NCBI RefSeq assembly: GCF_934525195.1
Contig: NZ_CAKSZA010000010.1
Location: forward strand, 1 to 56,374
Source of the DNA: an uncultured Eubacterium sp.
GTDB taxonomy: Bacteria; Bacillota; Clostridia; Oscillospirales; Acutalibacteraceae
DNA length: 56,374 bases
Direction of reading: 5' to 3'
Shown: positions 7,937 to 15,520 of the stretch, one piece after another
How positions within the stretch are numbered: position 1 is the stretch's first letter
Layout: every line of letters begins with the position of its first letter
Made by a program: the position numbers and the translations under genes
Notes under the pieces: generated by a model
Databases searched by the model: none
What the model was told of the DNA's origin: nothing
The model's input: only the letters and a program-made list of their open reading frames with translations

Positions 7937-8159
7937 CTGTTGAGAAAGTTTCTGAATTTCGTTTTCTTGCGAACATTGCTGTACAATGGTACCGCTTGTT
8001 CGCAAAAAACGAAAAACGCCAAAAATGCTGTAAGTTCGATATTTACAGCATTTTTAAAACCCCACCGTCAACACTTCGTGTTGCCACCTCCCCTTTAAAA
8101 AAATGGGAGGCATAATTCGGTTAATTATATTTGGCGTGTTTCAGGAGCTTTATCGACAG
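7937..8159 (-). mobile_element. MITE copy A, with both terminal inverted repeats
   Basis: The ends CTGTTGAGAAAGTTTCTGAA (7937-7956) and, reverse-complemented, CTGTCGATAAAGCTCCTGAA (8140-8159) are imperfect inverted repeats. Inside, on the minus strand, are the core palindrome CAACACGAAGTGTTG, a GGTGGGGTTTTAAAAATGC segment and a terminator-like hairpin (ATGCTGTAA...TTACAGCAT). It encodes no protein. Related copies lie near 29762, 34635 and 49293. This is the only copy in the window with both ends visible. Confidence 0.75.
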
Positions 8160-8231
8160 TCTGTATCCTTTATTATTTATTGGACTTTATTATACATTTA
8201 TTTTCAGTTTTTGGCAACTGCCAAACTCCCA

Positions 8232-8260
8232 TTGATTGTTGAGGGATTGTGTGCTATATT
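8232..8260 (+). promoter_or_regulatory. Promoter of the aldo/keto reductase gene
   Basis: TTGATT (8232-8237), 17-bp spacer, TATATT (8255-8260), about 75 nt upstream of the chosen start. Confidence 0.6.
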
Positions 8261-8335
8261 TGTTATGTAGAGCAAGAAAATCGGCAAATGAAGTGCCGTT
8301 GCTCAACGAATGATTTTTTTATAGGAGGAAAAATT

Positions 8336-9328
8336 ATGTACATTGCGTCAAAGGAAAGATATTCGGCTATGGAATATAATCGTTGCGGAAGAAGTGGCTT
8401 GATGCTTCCAAAAGTGTCGCTCGGATTGTGGCATAATTTTGGTGACACGGCTAATTTTGAAAATATGAAATCGCTGTGTTTCACAGCTTTTGACAACGGA
8501 ATCACTCATTTTGATTTGGCAAACAATTATGGTCCACAGCCGGGAAGTGCGGAGAAAAACTTCGGCAGAATTATGAAAGAAGACTTGCGCCCTTATCGTG
8601 ACGAAATGATAATTTCAACAAAGGCGGGCTATCTTATGTGGGATGGTCCTTACGGTGATTGGGGCAGTCGCAAGTATCTGCTTGCAAGCCTTGACCAGAG
8701 TTTACAGCGTATGGGACTTGATTATGTTGATATTTTTTATCATCACAGAATGGACCCCGACACACCGCTTGAGGAAACTATGGGTGCGCTTGCAACAGCG
8801 GTCAACAGCGGCAAAGCGCTTTATGTAGGCCTTTCAAATTATGACGGAAAGACGCTGAAAAAAGCAACTTCGATTTTGAAAGATTTGAACTGCCCGTTTA
8901 TAATTAATCAAAACCGTTATTCAATTTTTGACAGAACGGTAGAAAACAACGGCTTAAAAGAAGCGGTTGACAAATTGCACAAAGGCTTGATTACATTCAG
9001 CCCGCTTGCACAAGGTCAGCTCACCGACCGTTATTTGAACGGAATTCCTGAGGATAGCCGAATCAAAACAGACGGCAGATACCTCAAGGAGAGCACGCTC
9101 GATGAGCACAGGATGGAGCAAATCCGCCGACTCAACGATTTGGCAAAACAGCGTGGCGAAAAGCTTGCCGATATGGCTCTCGGCTGGCTGCTCCAAAAAG
9201 ACGAAGTCACAAGCGTTTTAATCGGCGCATCAAAGCCACAGCAAATCCTCGACAACATCAAGGCAATTTCCTGCGCACCGTTCACCAAAGAAGAACTGAA
9301 ATTTATTGATGACATTTCATTGAGTTGA
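8336..9328 (+). CDS. Aldo/keto reductase, YghZ-like
   Basis: 330 residues. An NADPH-dependent aldo/keto reductase on a TIM barrel, closest in pattern to the YghZ / L-glyceraldehyde 3-phosphate reductase group. The catalytic tetrad is visible as D60 and Y65 (THFDLANNYGPQ), K96 (ISTKAGY) and a His near 136 (YHHRMDPDTP). The family N terminus MEYNRCGRSGL is present, and the cofactor-binding end reads SVLIGASKPQQILDN. The start is ATG 8336 with AGGAGG 7 nt upstream; a longer in-frame start at 8249 has no SD. It has its own promoter and terminator, so it is a single-gene unit. The physiological substrate (a small aldehyde or a K-channel-like role) cannot be decided from sequence. Confidence 0.9.
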   Translation: MYIASKERYSAMEYNRCGRSGLMLPKVSLGLWHNFGDTANFENMKSLCFTAFDNGITHFDLANNYGPQPGSAEKNFGRIMKEDLRPYRDEMIISTKAGYLMWDGPYGDWGSRKYLLASLDQSLQRMGLDYVDIFYHHRMDPDTPLEETMGALATAVNSGKALYVGLSNYDGKTLKKATSILKDLNCPFIINQNRYSIFDRTVENNGLKEAVDKLHKGLITFSPLAQGQLTDRYLNGIPEDSRIKTDGRYLKESTLDEHRMEQIRRLNDLAKQRGEKLADMALGWLLQKDEVTSVLIGASKPQQILDNIKAISCAPFTKEELKFIDDISLS

Positions 9329-9362
9329 GTTCTGTAATCTCAGTTTTATAAAAATTAAAAAC

Positions 9363-9409
9363 CGACATTCATTTGAGTATTTCTTGATTGAATGTCGATT
9401 TTTGTTTTT
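9363..9409 (+). terminator. Terminator of the aldo/keto reductase gene
   Basis: CGACATTCA (9363-9371) pairs with TGAATGTCG (9389-9397), followed by a T-rich run. Confidence 0.75.
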
Positions 9410-9442
9410 GTCACTTATTGCCAAATTCAGTTTTGAAAGCCG

Positions 9443-9868
9443 TTATTCCGCTTCTTCCATAACTTGTCGGATTTTTTCAAGTGTGTTTCTTGTGGTTTCC
9501 AAGTCGTCGGGAGCAATTTCGGAAACAACTTTGTCATAGATTGAAATGATTTTGTTTTTTTCGCAGTTGGTCAGTTCTATTGCCTTGTTTGTCAAAACAA
9601 TGTAGGTTTGTTCTTTTTTCTCGTCCAATTTCCAAATGATATAGCCTTTTCTTTCAAGGTTTGTTATCATTTTTGATGTTGCGGGCATAGATAAATCCAT
9701 ATAGCTTGCAAGCTCGGAAAGATACGCACCCTCCGGACATTCCGAATGTTTGATACATTCCTTAATTTTGTAGAGGAACAAATAGTCTGTTTTTTCCGCA
9801 AATTCAAATACAATCTCAAAATTCAGTATTCTGAGCAAAAATTCCTCGGCGTTGTTTGCAATTCCCAT
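9443..9868 (-). CDS. MarR-family transcriptional regulator
   Basis: 141 residues with a winged helix in the middle. The recognition region is EGAYLSELASYMDLSMPATSKMI...RKGYI followed by a beta-wing (KKEQTYIVLTNKA), flanked by N- and C-terminal dimerisation helices. The ATG at 9866-9868 follows the citrate synthase stop by one base, and its SD (GGGAGG) lies inside that gene's last codons. The two are therefore translationally coupled in one operon. MarR proteins usually repress their own operon, so control of citrate synthase by a small ligand is a reasonable inference. A palindrome or inverted repeat upstream (11283-11338) is a candidate site. Confidence 0.88.
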   Translation of the reverse strand: MGIANNAEEFLLRILNFEIVFEFAEKTDYLFLYKIKECIKHSECPEGAYLSELASYMDLSMPATSKMITNLERKGYIIWKLDEKKEQTYIVLTNKAIELTNCEKNKIISIYDKVVSEIAPDDLETTRNTLEKIRQVMEEAE

Positions 9869-9869
9869 A

Positions 9870-11216
9870 TTATCTTTCCTCCCTTGCGATATAGTCCTTT
9901 GTGTCCATCAAACTCTTGTATGCAGGACGGATGATTTTGTCTGTGGTTATCAATTCTTCCAAACGGTGAGTGCTCCAACCGACAATTCTTGCGATTGCAA
10001 ACAGCGGAGTGTACAGTTCTCTCGGAATGTTGAGCATATCATAAACAAAACCGCTGTAAAAGTCGATGTTAGGGCTGACACCTTTAAATATTTTGCGCTG
10101 TTCGGCAATCAAAATCGGTGCAATCTTTTCAACATTATTATAAAGGAGCATATCGTCGCTGCGACCTTTTTCGTTTGCAAGCTGTTCAACAAATCCCTTG
10201 AACACTCTTTCTCTTGGGTCAGAAATAGAATATACGGCGTGACCCATTCCGTAGATAAGTCCCTTTTTGTCGAGCGCTTCTTTGTTGAGAATTTTGCTCA
10301 AATATGCTGCGATTTCTTCCTCGTCCGAATAATCCTTAACATGTGCTCTGATGTCGTCCATCATATTCATTACCATAAGGTTTGCACCGCCGTGCTTCTT
10401 GCCTTTCAATGATGACATAGCGGCGGAAATTACAGAATATGTGTCTGAACCCGATGAGGTTACAACTCTTGTGGTGAAAGTTGAATTGTTACCTCCGCCG
10501 TGCTCCATATGCAACAGCAACGCAACATCCAAAACTCTTGCTTCGAGTTCCGTGAACTGCAAATCGGGTCTCAGCATACGCAAAAAGTTCTCTGCCAACG
10601 ACAAATTTTTTTCGGGTCTGTGGATGTACATACTCTCGTTTTTTTCATAGTGATTATATGCGTGGTATGCGTAAACGGCAAGCATAGGAAATGTTGCAAT
10701 CAACTGCATACTTTGCTTCAAAACATTTGGAATTTCAAGCAATTCCTTTTGCTTGTCATAAGAGCCCAAGGTGAGAATACTCCTTGTCATCGAGCCCATA
10801 ATATCCGATGTCGGTGAATCCATAATAACATCCCTTACAAAGTAGGTCGGGAGCTCCATACACTCGGACAAATGTTCCTGAAATTCTTTTAACTGTGCTT
10901 CGGTCGGCAACTCGCCGAACAAAAGAAGATATGCACCCTCCTCAAAGACAAATCTTTTGCCCTTGCTTCCTGCAACCAAATCTTCAATGTTATATCCACG
11001 ATAGGACAACACGCCGTCACACGGGCATTTCTCTCCGTTGTGATAATCAAAAGCCTTGATGTTTGAAATGTTTGTAAGTCCGGTCAAAACGCCCTGTCCG
11101 TTTTCGTCACGCAGTCCACGCTTAACGCCGTATTCTGCATATAAATTTTTGCTTATGCTGTCGTTCTGCTCGCAGAGAACCGACTGTTGCTCCATATAAT
11201 TTTCTAAGTTGGCCAT
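9870..11216 (-). CDS. gltA: Citrate synthase
   Basis: 448 residues. Condenses acetyl-CoA and oxaloacetate to citrate, feeding 2-oxoglutarate/glutamate synthesis in an anaerobe with a partial TCA cycle. Catalytic regions are visible: LLHMEHGGGNNSTFTTR (first His), YGMGHAVY (second His) and NIDFYSGFVYDML (Asp), plus the C-terminal RIVGWSTH. An N-terminal extension of about 45 residues precedes the family start GVLTGLTNI. ATG at 11214-11216 has AAAGGAAA upstream. It is first in a two-gene operon with a coupled MarR regulator. A 2-methylcitrate synthase activity is possible in this family, but no prp genes are nearby. Confidence 0.92.
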   Translation of the reverse strand: MANLENYMEQQSVLCEQNDSISKNLYAEYGVKRGLRDENGQGVLTGLTNISNIKAFDYHNGEKCPCDGVLSYRGYNIEDLVAGSKGKRFVFEEGAYLLLFGELPTEAQLKEFQEHLSECMELPTYFVRDVIMDSPTSDIMGSMTRSILTLGSYDKQKELLEIPNVLKQSMQLIATFPMLAVYAYHAYNHYEKNESMYIHRPEKNLSLAENFLRMLRPDLQFTELEARVLDVALLLHMEHGGGNNSTFTTRVVTSSGSDTYSVISAAMSSLKGKKHGGANLMVMNMMDDIRAHVKDYSDEEEIAAYLSKILNKEALDKKGLIYGMGHAVYSISDPRERVFKGFVEQLANEKGRSDDMLLYNNVEKIAPILIAEQRKIFKGVSPNIDFYSGFVYDMLNIPRELYTPLFAIARIVGWSTHRLEELITTDKIIRPAYKSLMDTKDYIAREER

Positions 11217-11282
11217 TTTATTTTTCCTTTCGTTGCCGTATTTCGATTTTGTATCAAGTATATCGCTAAGTCCTCACATCAT

Positions 11283-11338
11283 TTTAGGTTGTAAAAAATA
11301 TGTTTCTTAAGATTTTATTTGAAACTCTCCAACCTAAA
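11283..11338. promoter_or_regulatory. Nested inverted repeat upstream of citrate synthase
   Basis: Outer arms TTTAGGTTG (11283-11291) / CAACCTAAA (11330-11338) enclose inner arms GTTTC (11302-11306) / GAAAC (11321-11325). It is a candidate operator or leader hairpin for the citrate synthase-MarR operon. No minus-strand promoter could be fixed with confidence. Confidence 0.4.
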
Positions 11339-11434
11339 CAAAATTCAAAAATTTGATGTTGTATCCCAAATTTAATAATACCGCAAAAAAATCTACTAAC
11401 AATGAATAAAAATAAAACAAATTGTTAAATCGCA

Positions 11435-11451
11435 TATAACACACTGTTATA
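11435..11451. promoter_or_regulatory. Operator-like palindrome
   Basis: TATAACA-CAC-TGTTATA, a 17-bp palindrome in the 338-bp divergent gap between citrate synthase and the hydrolase. It could bind a MarR-type dimer; inference only. Confidence 0.35.
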
Positions 11452-11499
11452 TTTTTAGCTAAAAACTCGTTTTTGTATTAATAAATAATTCAAAGAATC

Positions 11500-11529
11500 T
11501 TGCAACCGCCTTTGCGATTATGATATAAT
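11500..11529 (+). promoter_or_regulatory. Promoter of the alpha/beta hydrolase gene
   Basis: TTGCAA (11500-11505), 18-bp spacer, TATAAT (11524-11529), about 25 nt before the start codon. Confidence 0.6.
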
Positions 11530-11554
11530 TTAAAAAAAGACAGGAGGGATTTTT

Positions 11555-12526
11555 GTGAATAAAAAAGGCATGGGTGCAATTTTCGGCACAATCTGTGGGT
11601 TGACAGCTTTGACCGCAATATCGGCAGAAATATTTTATGATTTTTCGATAAACACAAAATCGCCGATACATATGAGCAAGCTCAACAACCTTGTTCAAAA
11701 AGCCACAAACACCAACGGCAGTGAAGAAGATGCAAGCGCAAAATACAGCGGACTGACCGGCACACCGGAGATGAAAAAATGGTATGGCGAAAACGGCGAA
11801 GATGTTTATATTATGTCCGATTTATTTCGTCTGCACGGAAAATTATTCAAAAATCCCGGCACAAAATATGCTCTTGTCTGCCACGGATACACAAGCAAGG
11901 CAAAGCATATGGCAGGTTTTGTCAACAAATTCCACTCGCTCGGCTATAATGTTTTGGCAGTTGATGCACGAGCACACGGCGACAGCGAGGGAACAAAAAT
12001 CGGAATGGGATGGGTAGAACGCTTTGATGTTATCGAATGGATAAACTATATCATTTCATTAGAGCCTGACGCACAAATTATCCTCCACGGCGTATCTATG
12101 GGCGCATCAACCGTGCTTATGGCATCGGGCGAAGAATTGCCGAAAAATGTCAAGGCAATAATAGCGGACTGCGGCTACACATCGGAATGGGATGAGTTCA
12201 GACAAGAGGCAGATGTTTTGCACATTCCGTGGTTTCCTGTTCTCAACGCAAGTTCTGCAATTTCAAAGATTCGTGACGGCTACGATTTCAAGCAGGCGAG
12301 TGCAGTTGAACAGGTCAAAAAGAGTCATACTCCAACCTTGTTCATCCACGGTTCGGAGGATGAACTTGTACCGTACGGTATGCTAAACGAACTGTATTCG
12401 GCAGCGAATTGCGAAAAAGAAATTCTGACAATTCAAGGCGCAGGTCACGCACTTTCGTCGTCTGTTGCGCCTGAACTTTATTGGAACACGGTTGAAGCTT
12501 TCCTCGAAAAACATTTGGAAAAATAA
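11555..12526 (+). CDS. Membrane-anchored alpha/beta hydrolase
   Basis: 323 residues starting with GTG at 11555, chosen because AGGAGG lies 7 nt upstream. The first ~30 residues are a hydrophobic anchor or uncleaved signal (GAIFGTICGLTALTAISAEIF), so the catalytic domain probably faces outward. The serine hydrolase triad is visible: nucleophile S181 in the elbow GVSMG, Asp ~269 in HGSEDELVP and His ~298 in GAGHALSSS. It resembles the YqkD/BAAT-like extracellular hydrolases of Firmicutes. The substrate is unknown; an esterase or peptidase acting on acyl groups is all that can be said. It has its own promoter and a terminator directly after. Confidence 0.87.
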   Translation: MNKKGMGAIFGTICGLTALTAISAEIFYDFSINTKSPIHMSKLNNLVQKATNTNGSEEDASAKYSGLTGTPEMKKWYGENGEDVYIMSDLFRLHGKLFKNPGTKYALVCHGYTSKAKHMAGFVNKFHSLGYNVLAVDARAHGDSEGTKIGMGWVERFDVIEWINYIISLEPDAQIILHGVSMGASTVLMASGEELPKNVKAIIADCGYTSEWDEFRQEADVLHIPWFPVLNASSAISKIRDGYDFKQASAVEQVKKSHTPTLFIHGSEDELVPYGMLNELYSAANCEKEILTIQGAGHALSSSVAPELYWNTVEAFLEKHLEK

Positions 12527-12545
12527 ATCATTTGCATATAAATTG

Positions 12546-12588
12546 AAAAAGTCAAGATCTCCGACTAAGCCGAAGGTCTTGACTTTTA
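12546..12588 (+). terminator. Terminator of the hydrolase gene
   Basis: AAAAAGTCAAGA (12546-12557) pairs with TCTTGACTTTT (12577-12587), with inner pairing around the loop. Confidence 0.75.
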
Positions 12589-12607
12589 ATAAGGTATAAG
12601 TAAAAAG

Positions 12608-12636
12608 AAAAAGACAAGTCATTGACTTGTCTTTTT
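12608..12636 (-). terminator. Terminator of tRNA-Asn
   Basis: Symmetric stem AAAAAGACAAGTC / GACTTGTCTTTTT with an ATT loop, immediately downstream of the tRNA 3' end on the minus strand. It can work in both directions. Confidence 0.8.
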
Positions 12637-12637
12637 G

Positions 12638-12713
12638 TGGCTCCCCCTGTTGGACTTGAACCAACGACAACTCGGTTAACAGCCGAGTGCTCTACCGACT
12701 GAGCTAAGGAGGA
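12638..12713 (-). tRNA. tRNA-Asn (anticodon GTT)
   Basis: A 76-nt cloverleaf read on the minus strand: acceptor TCCTCCT / AGGGGGA with discriminator G and an encoded CCA, D-arm with GGTAGA, anticodon stem CGGCT...GAGTTG holding loop CTGTTAA (anticodon GTT), and T-arm TTGG-TTCAAGT-CCAA. It has its own consensus promoter and terminator, so it is a solo tRNA unit. Confidence 0.97.
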
Positions 12714-12741
12714 ATGTGTGTTCTCTCTCGAGTGCTTATAC

Positions 12742-12770
12742 ATAATATCACTTTACGGACGAGATGTCAA
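12742..12770 (-). promoter_or_regulatory. Promoter of tRNA-Asn
   Basis: On the minus strand TTGACA (12765-12770), 17-bp spacer, TATTAT (12742-12747), about 28 nt from the tRNA 5' end. Confidence 0.85.
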
Positions 12771-12913
12771 GAGTTTTTTTGAATTTTTTTATTTTTTTTG
12801 AAAAAATGCTTTTCGCCTGTTCATCGGTGATTATGCGCCACACTTACTCTTGAATTAAACGGGCAATAATGGTAAACTTTAAATATAATTTTTATTTTTT
12901 AAGGAGGTCGGCT

Positions 12914-13609
12914 ATGACGGATGCAGAGTTGAAAAATCAAATGCGTGAAAAGTTGAAAGACGATTATTTGCTCAACGGCAGTTCTGCTTTGTCGGATACC
13001 GAACTTCTTGAAATGGCGCTTGCTCTTTCGATTTCAAAAACCGACGGCAAAAAAGTTGCCGACAATCTTATCCACGAGTTTAAATCTTTGAAATGTATTT
13101 CTGTGGTGCGTCCTGAGCAAATGTTAAAAATTGACGGAATTGATGAATACAGTGCAATTTATCTTTCGCTTATGCGCCACATTTTGTCGAGGATAGAACT
13201 TGCAAAAAATGATGAAGTCAAGGTGCTTGACAACACCGATAAAATAATTGAATATGCAAAAAATATGTTGTCGGTTCAGGTTGTTGAAAGGGTCGTTATG
13301 GTGACCCTTGATGAAGATTACAGAGTTATCAAGTCGGGTTATATATCGCAGGGAACGGCAAGTTTTGCAAATGTTATGCCAACCGAGGTTTCAAAGCGAC
13401 TGATTGCCGAGCAACCTTGTTATGTGTTTGTTGCGCACAATCATTTGATTGACAACTCCTGTGCTTCGTTTTCGGATGTCAATTTTACTTTGAATCTGTT
13501 GAATTGGCTTAATCAATTCGGAATTGAGCTGATTGACCATATAATTGTCAGCAAAAATGACGCAATGTCGATGGCATCCGACGACGAATACAAATTTATT
13601 TTTGATTGA
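12914..13609 (+). CDS. radC: RadC-like JAB/MPN-domain protein
   Basis: 231 residues. The N-terminal half carries helix-hairpin-helix-like sequence (EQMLKIDGIDEYSAIYLSLM). The C-terminal half is a JAB1/MPN metal-binding domain with the RadC zinc motif HxH-x7-S-x2-D readable in VAHNHLIDNSCASFSDVNF. RadC proteins are conserved but their cellular function is unsettled; a direct repair role is not established. ATG at 12914 was chosen because AGGAGG lies 8 nt upstream; the longer frame from 12869 has no SD. It is followed by the promoter of the next gene, which overlaps the stop codon. Confidence 0.88.
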   Translation: MTDAELKNQMREKLKDDYLLNGSSALSDTELLEMALALSISKTDGKKVADNLIHEFKSLKCISVVRPEQMLKIDGIDEYSAIYLSLMRHILSRIELAKNDEVKVLDNTDKIIEYAKNMLSVQVVERVVMVTLDEDYRVIKSGYISQGTASFANVMPTEVSKRLIAEQPCYVFVAHNHLIDNSCASFSDVNFTLNLLNWLNQFGIELIDHIIVSKNDAMSMASDDEYKFIFD

Positions 13610-13634
13610 CATTGAATAGTTATATTGATATTAT
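13606..13634 (+). promoter_or_regulatory. Promoter of the pseudokinase gene
   Basis: TTGACA (13606-13611), 17-bp spacer, TATTAT (13629-13634). The -35 overlaps the radC stop codon (13607-13609). Confidence 0.75.
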
Positions 13635-13666
13635 AAATAATAGATTACTATATACGGAGTGATACT

Positions 13667-15325
13667 ATGAAAGATTTTGACAATCTTTGCGCTAATTGCT
13701 GGGAAGAGCTTACCGAAGGCTCGGTGTGTGCCGAATGCGGTTACGACAACGACACTCAAAACGACAGCATTAATCTCAAAACAAAGACCATCCTTGCCGA
13801 CAAATATATTATTGGCAAGGTTATAAAGGTTGAAAGTGATTCTGTCACCTATTCGGGTTATGACGGACAAATCGAAAAACCGATTTATATCAGAGAATTT
13901 TTCCCAAAGGGGATTGCAAGCAGATTTGACGACAGCGATGAACTCCATGTTCGTCAAAAGTTTGTGAATGAGTTTGCACGCTACAAAAAGTCGTTTTTCA
14001 ATTTGTGGACAACTATGCAAAAGCTCCACAATCTTTCTGCCGTTGTGCCTGTTTATGACCTTGTTGAAGCAAACGGCACATATTATGCAATAATTGAAAA
14101 AACCGAGTCTGTTCCGCTTCGTGAATATTTGCTCAGAAATGAGGAGGGCTATATTCCTTGGGAAACCGCAAGGCTTATGTTTATGCCTGTTCTCACAACA
14201 ATTGAGGCACTTCATTCAAACGGCATTGTTCACGGTTCAATCACACCCGACAATCTTGTGCTTTGCAGAGACGGAAAGGTGCATCTTGCTCCGTTCCCGA
14301 TTACAGAGGCAAGCGATAAATCGACCGCTTTGGAGTTTACCGAAAACGAGGGCTACACAGCGCTTGAACAATATGACAATAAGCACAGAATTTGTGCCGC
14401 AACCGATATTTACAGTTTTTCGGCTTGCATTTACAGAGCACTTGTCGGTGCAAATCCGCCGTCTGCCGTTTCAAGAGAGGCGAATGACAAGTTGATGATT
14501 CCAAACGCCATTGCCGAAAAAATCCCGATGCATGTAATCAAGGCGCTTGTCGGAGGTTTGCAGGTTTATCCCGAAAAGAGAGTCAAGACCGTTGACGATT
14601 TCAGAGAACTTCTTGACGCTGCTCCTGCCGTAAGGGCAAAAGCTGCCGTTGAGCAAGAGGATATTTATCAAGAGGGCGCAAAGGGCGGTTATCCCGATTA
14701 TAATGACGACAAGGGCGACAAAAAACGCAAGGCAGTTGTTTGGATTCTTATAATTTTGATTGTTGCCGCAATTGCCGCTGCGGTTTATGTTGTGCAGTTT
14801 TCAGGCTTGATTGATAACAACAAGGATAACATAACAACCAACGCACCTGTTAAAACTCATCAAGTTCCGAATTTTGTCGGCGCAGGCTATACTCAAAGCG
14901 ATATTGAAAACAACGGTGCTTGGAACGAGCAGTTCAAATTCACTTTCCAAGGCGAATATTCGGCAGACACCGAAGAGGGAATAATCTTTAAGCAGAGCGT
15001 CAATGCAGGCGAAACTGTGGACGAGGGCACTGAGATTATCCTCACCGTGTCAAAGGGCATTCAAACCCAGGCTGTTCCGGACGTGAGAGGTTTGACCCTT
15101 GAGGACGCCACAAAACAGCTTGAAGAACTCGGCTTCAAGGTCAGCACTGTTGCTGTTTATAATGACGGAACACATATTGCAAATACCGTTAAAAATACAG
15201 ACGCATCTGCTCCGGCAGCAGGTTCAATTGCCGCAGTCGGTGAGGAGGTTATTCTTCAGGTTTACGGCGAGCCTGAAACAACAACCGCTCCTGCCGTAAA
15301 AGAATCAGCAGAATCAGCAGAATAA
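13667..15325 (+). CDS. Zinc-ribbon/PASTA membrane pseudokinase
   Basis: 552 residues. Order: zinc ribbon (C8, C11, C21, C24); protein-kinase fold (~40-315); Lys/Arg-rich juxtamembrane stretch; one TM helix (~356-378); two extracellular PASTA domains (~400-465 and ~468-535); Thr/Ala/Glu tail. The layout is that of PknB/PrkC-type kinases, which sense muropeptides through PASTA repeats. Catalytic residues look lost: the beta-3 Lys position is Arg (YIREFFP, R76), HRD is HGS (H189-G190-S191) and no DFG is present (LAPFP), although PDN (~194-196) and the region after the activation loop (ATDIYSFSACIYRALVG) remain. It is therefore probably a regulatory or scaffold protein at the cell wall. It has its own promoter and terminator, with no phosphatase gene beside it. 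Confidence 0.85.
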   Translation: MKDFDNLCANCWEELTEGSVCAECGYDNDTQNDSINLKTKTILADKYIIGKVIKVESDSVTYSGYDGQIEKPIYIREFFPKGIASRFDDSDELHVRQKFVNEFARYKKSFFNLWTTMQKLHNLSAVVPVYDLVEANGTYYAIIEKTESVPLREYLLRNEEGYIPWETARLMFMPVLTTIEALHSNGIVHGSITPDNLVLCRDGKVHLAPFPITEASDKSTALEFTENEGYTALEQYDNKHRICAATDIYSFSACIYRALVGANPPSAVSREANDKLMIPNAIAEKIPMHVIKALVGGLQVYPEKRVKTVDDFRELLDAAPAVRAKAAVEQEDIYQEGAKGGYPDYNDDKGDKKRKAVVWILIILIVAAIAAAVYVVQFSGLIDNNKDNITTNAPVKTHQVPNFVGAGYTQSDIENNGAWNEQFKFTFQGEYSADTEEGIIFKQSVNAGETVDEGTEIILTVSKGIQTQAVPDVRGLTLEDATKQLEELGFKVSTVAVYNDGTHIANTVKNTDASAPAAGSIAAVGEEVILQVYGEPETTTAPAVKESAESAE

Positions 15326-15340
15326 GATAACAAAAATGAT

Positions 15341-15369
15341 AAAACGCTCCTTGGCTTAGGGGCGTTTTT
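15341..15369 (+). terminator. Terminator of the pseudokinase gene
   Basis: AAAACGC-T-CC pairs with GG-G-GCGTTTTT around a TTGGCTTA loop. Confidence 0.75.
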
Positions 15370-15420
15370 GTTGCTTAATAAACTTAAAATATGTAAAAGG
15401 TAGTTTATTTTCAAAAAAAT

Positions 15421-15449
15421 TTGACAAAGAGCTCAAAATTTGATATAAC
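15421..15449 (+). promoter_or_regulatory. Promoter of the secreted FN3-like gene
   Basis: TTGACA (15421-15426), 17-bp spacer, TATAAC (15444-15449). A run of TTACAAAAA-type repeats follows in the leader (15459-15485). Confidence 0.75.
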
Positions 15450-15520
15450 ATTAAGCGGTTACAAAAAGGTTACAAAAATTACAAGTTTGTAAAGGAGATT
15501 TTGTTATCAGTAGACTATCA

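Noticed and set aside
7924..8022. 33-residue N-terminal extension of the GH20 protein
   Set aside because: It would be encoded by the MITE and begin at a TTG without an SD; the ATG at 7923 gives the usual GH20 N terminus.
9852..10412. 186-residue plus-strand frame opposite citrate synthase
   Set aside because: Antisense to catalytic regions of citrate synthase, no SD, Phe/Cys-rich shadow composition.
12552..12743. Protein frames overlapping tRNA-Asn
   Set aside because: They read through the tRNA and its terminator; the tRNA call is unambiguous.
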